Source: Desulfobacteraceae bacterium (GTDB taxonomy: Bacteria > Desulfobacterota > Desulfobacteria > Desulfobacterales > JAUWMJ01). From it: 5,063 bases of DNA. How positions within the stretch are numbered: the stretch's first letter is position 1; every line of letters starts with the position of its first letter. Made by a program: the position numbers and the translations under genes. The stretch lies in NCBI GenBank assembly GCA_030612225.1, contig JAUWOH010000256.1, forward strand, positions 1-5,063, read 5' to 3'. The notes under the pieces were generated by a model that had not been told where the DNA came from, ran no database searches, and was given only the letters and a program-made list of their open reading frames with translations. This document shows positions 4,442 through 5,063 of this stretch, piece by piece.

Positions 4442-4873
4442 TTAAAGTTTTCCGGTGATTTCTTTGCCGTAATCCTGGGCCATCTGGACACCTCCGCCAA
4501 GTGAAGCTGATTTAAGCATTAAAGGACCGCCTACCATGCTCATCTTGAAAATATTATCCATTGTATCAAAAATACGACCAGGAGCTTCGCCGCTCCATCC
4601 AAAGGCTCCGAAACCACCGCCGACCTTTCCTTCCAGATCCGCCTTTTCAGCAAGAAAAAGCAAGGTTTTCATCCCCTGCATCATATCTCCATGGTAAGTG
4701 GCTGACCCGAAGACAAGTGCATCATAACCGTCAAGGTCTGCTTCCTTTTTGATTTCGTTGACTTTTATAACAGTTGCTTCATGACCGGAAATACGAATTC
4801 CTTCAGCAATAAGTTCGCCTATCTTTTTTGTAGAACCGGCTCTTGAAGCATATACAATAAGTGCTTTTGCCAT
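4442..4873 (-). CDS. Flavodoxin, related to the FprA flavodoxin domain
   Basis: This is a 143-residue short-chain flavodoxin, a soluble FMN-dependent one- or two-electron carrier. The FMN phosphate loop is YASRAGSTKKI (8-18, with S10, S14 and T15). The flavin-contact loops are GSATYHGDM (56-64) and FGAFGWSGEAPG (88-99). The last loop is nearly the same as FGSYGWSGEA in the FprA of this window, so the protein belongs to the group resembling flavodiiron C-terminal domains rather than to classical Desulfovibrio flavodoxin. The ATG has a GGAAGG ribosome-binding site about 9 nt upstream. It lies 35 nt after the rubredoxin-like gene and 39 nt before the zinc-ribbon gene. It probably serves as an electron donor under iron limitation or oxidative stress; its partner is not determined. 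Confidence 0.92.
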   Translation of the reverse strand: MAKALIVYASRAGSTKKIGELIAEGIRISGHEATVIKVNEIKKEADLDGYDALVFGSATYHGDMMQGMKTLLFLAEKADLEGKVGGGFGAFGWSGEAPGRIFDTMDNIFKMSMVGGPLMLKSASLGGGVQMAQDYGKEITGKL

Positions 4874-4908
4874 TTTATTTTTCCTTCCTTAGAGTTCGCT
4901 CACCCTTA

Positions 4909-5061
4909 TTAAAGTCGTTTATCCGTTCCCTCAAATCCGCAATCCGGAGTGTAACATGTATTATCAACAAATTCACATTTTTCTTTACATGAAGGACATT
5001 CCTCAGGCGGTTTGTCTGCTTCGAGTGCGTAACCACAATTTGAACATTTCCAGTTTGCCAT
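4909..5061 (-). CDS. Rubredoxin-like Cys-rich small protein
   Basis: This complete 50-residue protein starts at the window edge with MANWKCSNCGYALEA. Rubredoxin-type knuckles are C6-x2-C9 and C22-x2-C25 (PPEECPSC), spaced more tightly than in true rubredoxin (12 residues between knuckles here against about 29). They are followed by C29, C36 and C41 in KEKCEFVDNTCYTPDCG, and the protein ends D-K-R-L. It is a paralog of the C-terminal half of the 1484-1729 product. The first knuckle pairs should hold Fe or Zn as in the rubrerythrin rubredoxin-like domain. The three extra cysteines are conserved between both copies. It heads the flavodoxin unit as far as the window shows. The ribosome-binding site lies outside the window, so an upstream extension like the zinc-ribbon module of its paralog cannot be excluded. 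Confidence 0.82.
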   Translation of the reverse strand: MANWKCSNCGYALEADKPPEECPSCKEKCEFVDNTCYTPDCGFEGTDKRL

Positions 5062-5063
5062 TA

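Noticed and set aside
4141..4500. 119-codon - strand ORF across the flavodoxin end and zinc-ribbon gene
   Set aside because: It is a shifted frame over two real genes and has no ribosome-binding site or domain. Its end overlaps the AhpF-like relic in a different frame.
1..5063. CRISPR array, rRNA or tRNA gene, transposase gene
   Set aside because: No regularly spaced direct repeats with unique spacers, no RNA gene signatures, and no transposase or integrase reading frame were seen.

Overview
The window looks like a chromosomal fragment of a strictly anaerobic, sulfate-reducing Desulfobacterota, most likely Desulfobacterales. The evidence is a rubredoxin plus rubredoxin:oxygen oxidoreductase (FprA/Roo) pair, a monocluster ferredoxin of the Desulfovibrio FdII type, a DsrE-family protein, a DVU0298-family HEAT-like protein, and intergenic spacers rich in GGTTCAAAGGTTCA-type repeats. 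No database was searched, so taxonomy and family names rest on recognised motifs.

Layout: one small coiled-coil gene lies on the + strand (83-274). Everything else is on the - strand and is transcribed from high to low coordinates. In that order there are four blocks. Block 1 is a rubredoxin-like Cys-rich protein (4909-5061), an FprA-like flavodoxin (4442-4873), a small zinc-ribbon protein (4217-4402) and a short relic of an AhpF/thioredoxin-reductase C-terminus (4127-4192). Block 2 is rubredoxin (3734-3892) and fprA (2540-3718), 15 nt apart. Block 3 is a tiny ORF (2120-2191), a DsrE-family protein (1786-2148), a zinc-ribbon plus rubredoxin-like protein (1484-1729) and a ferredoxin (1214-1417). 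Block 4 is the DVU0298-family gene (317-976).

The blocks are separated by three MITE-like intergenic elements (about 991-1208, 2217-2533 and 3916-4126). They share inverted terminal motifs of the form GTAACC..TTCACGGGTTCAAAGGTTCA. Each begins 0-6 nt after the stop codon of the gene before it and ends shortly before the ribosome-binding site of the next gene or small ORF.

Together the genes read as an oxygen (or NO) detoxification and low-potential electron-carrier island. Rubredoxin feeds electrons to the diiron/FMN enzyme FprA, which reduces O2 to water. The flavodoxin, the ferredoxin and the two rubredoxin-like Cys-rich proteins are plausible extra carriers. The oddest features are the element family with its tight spacing, the AhpF-like relic downstream of the zinc-ribbon gene, and the duplicated rubredoxin-like module carrying three extra conserved cysteines.
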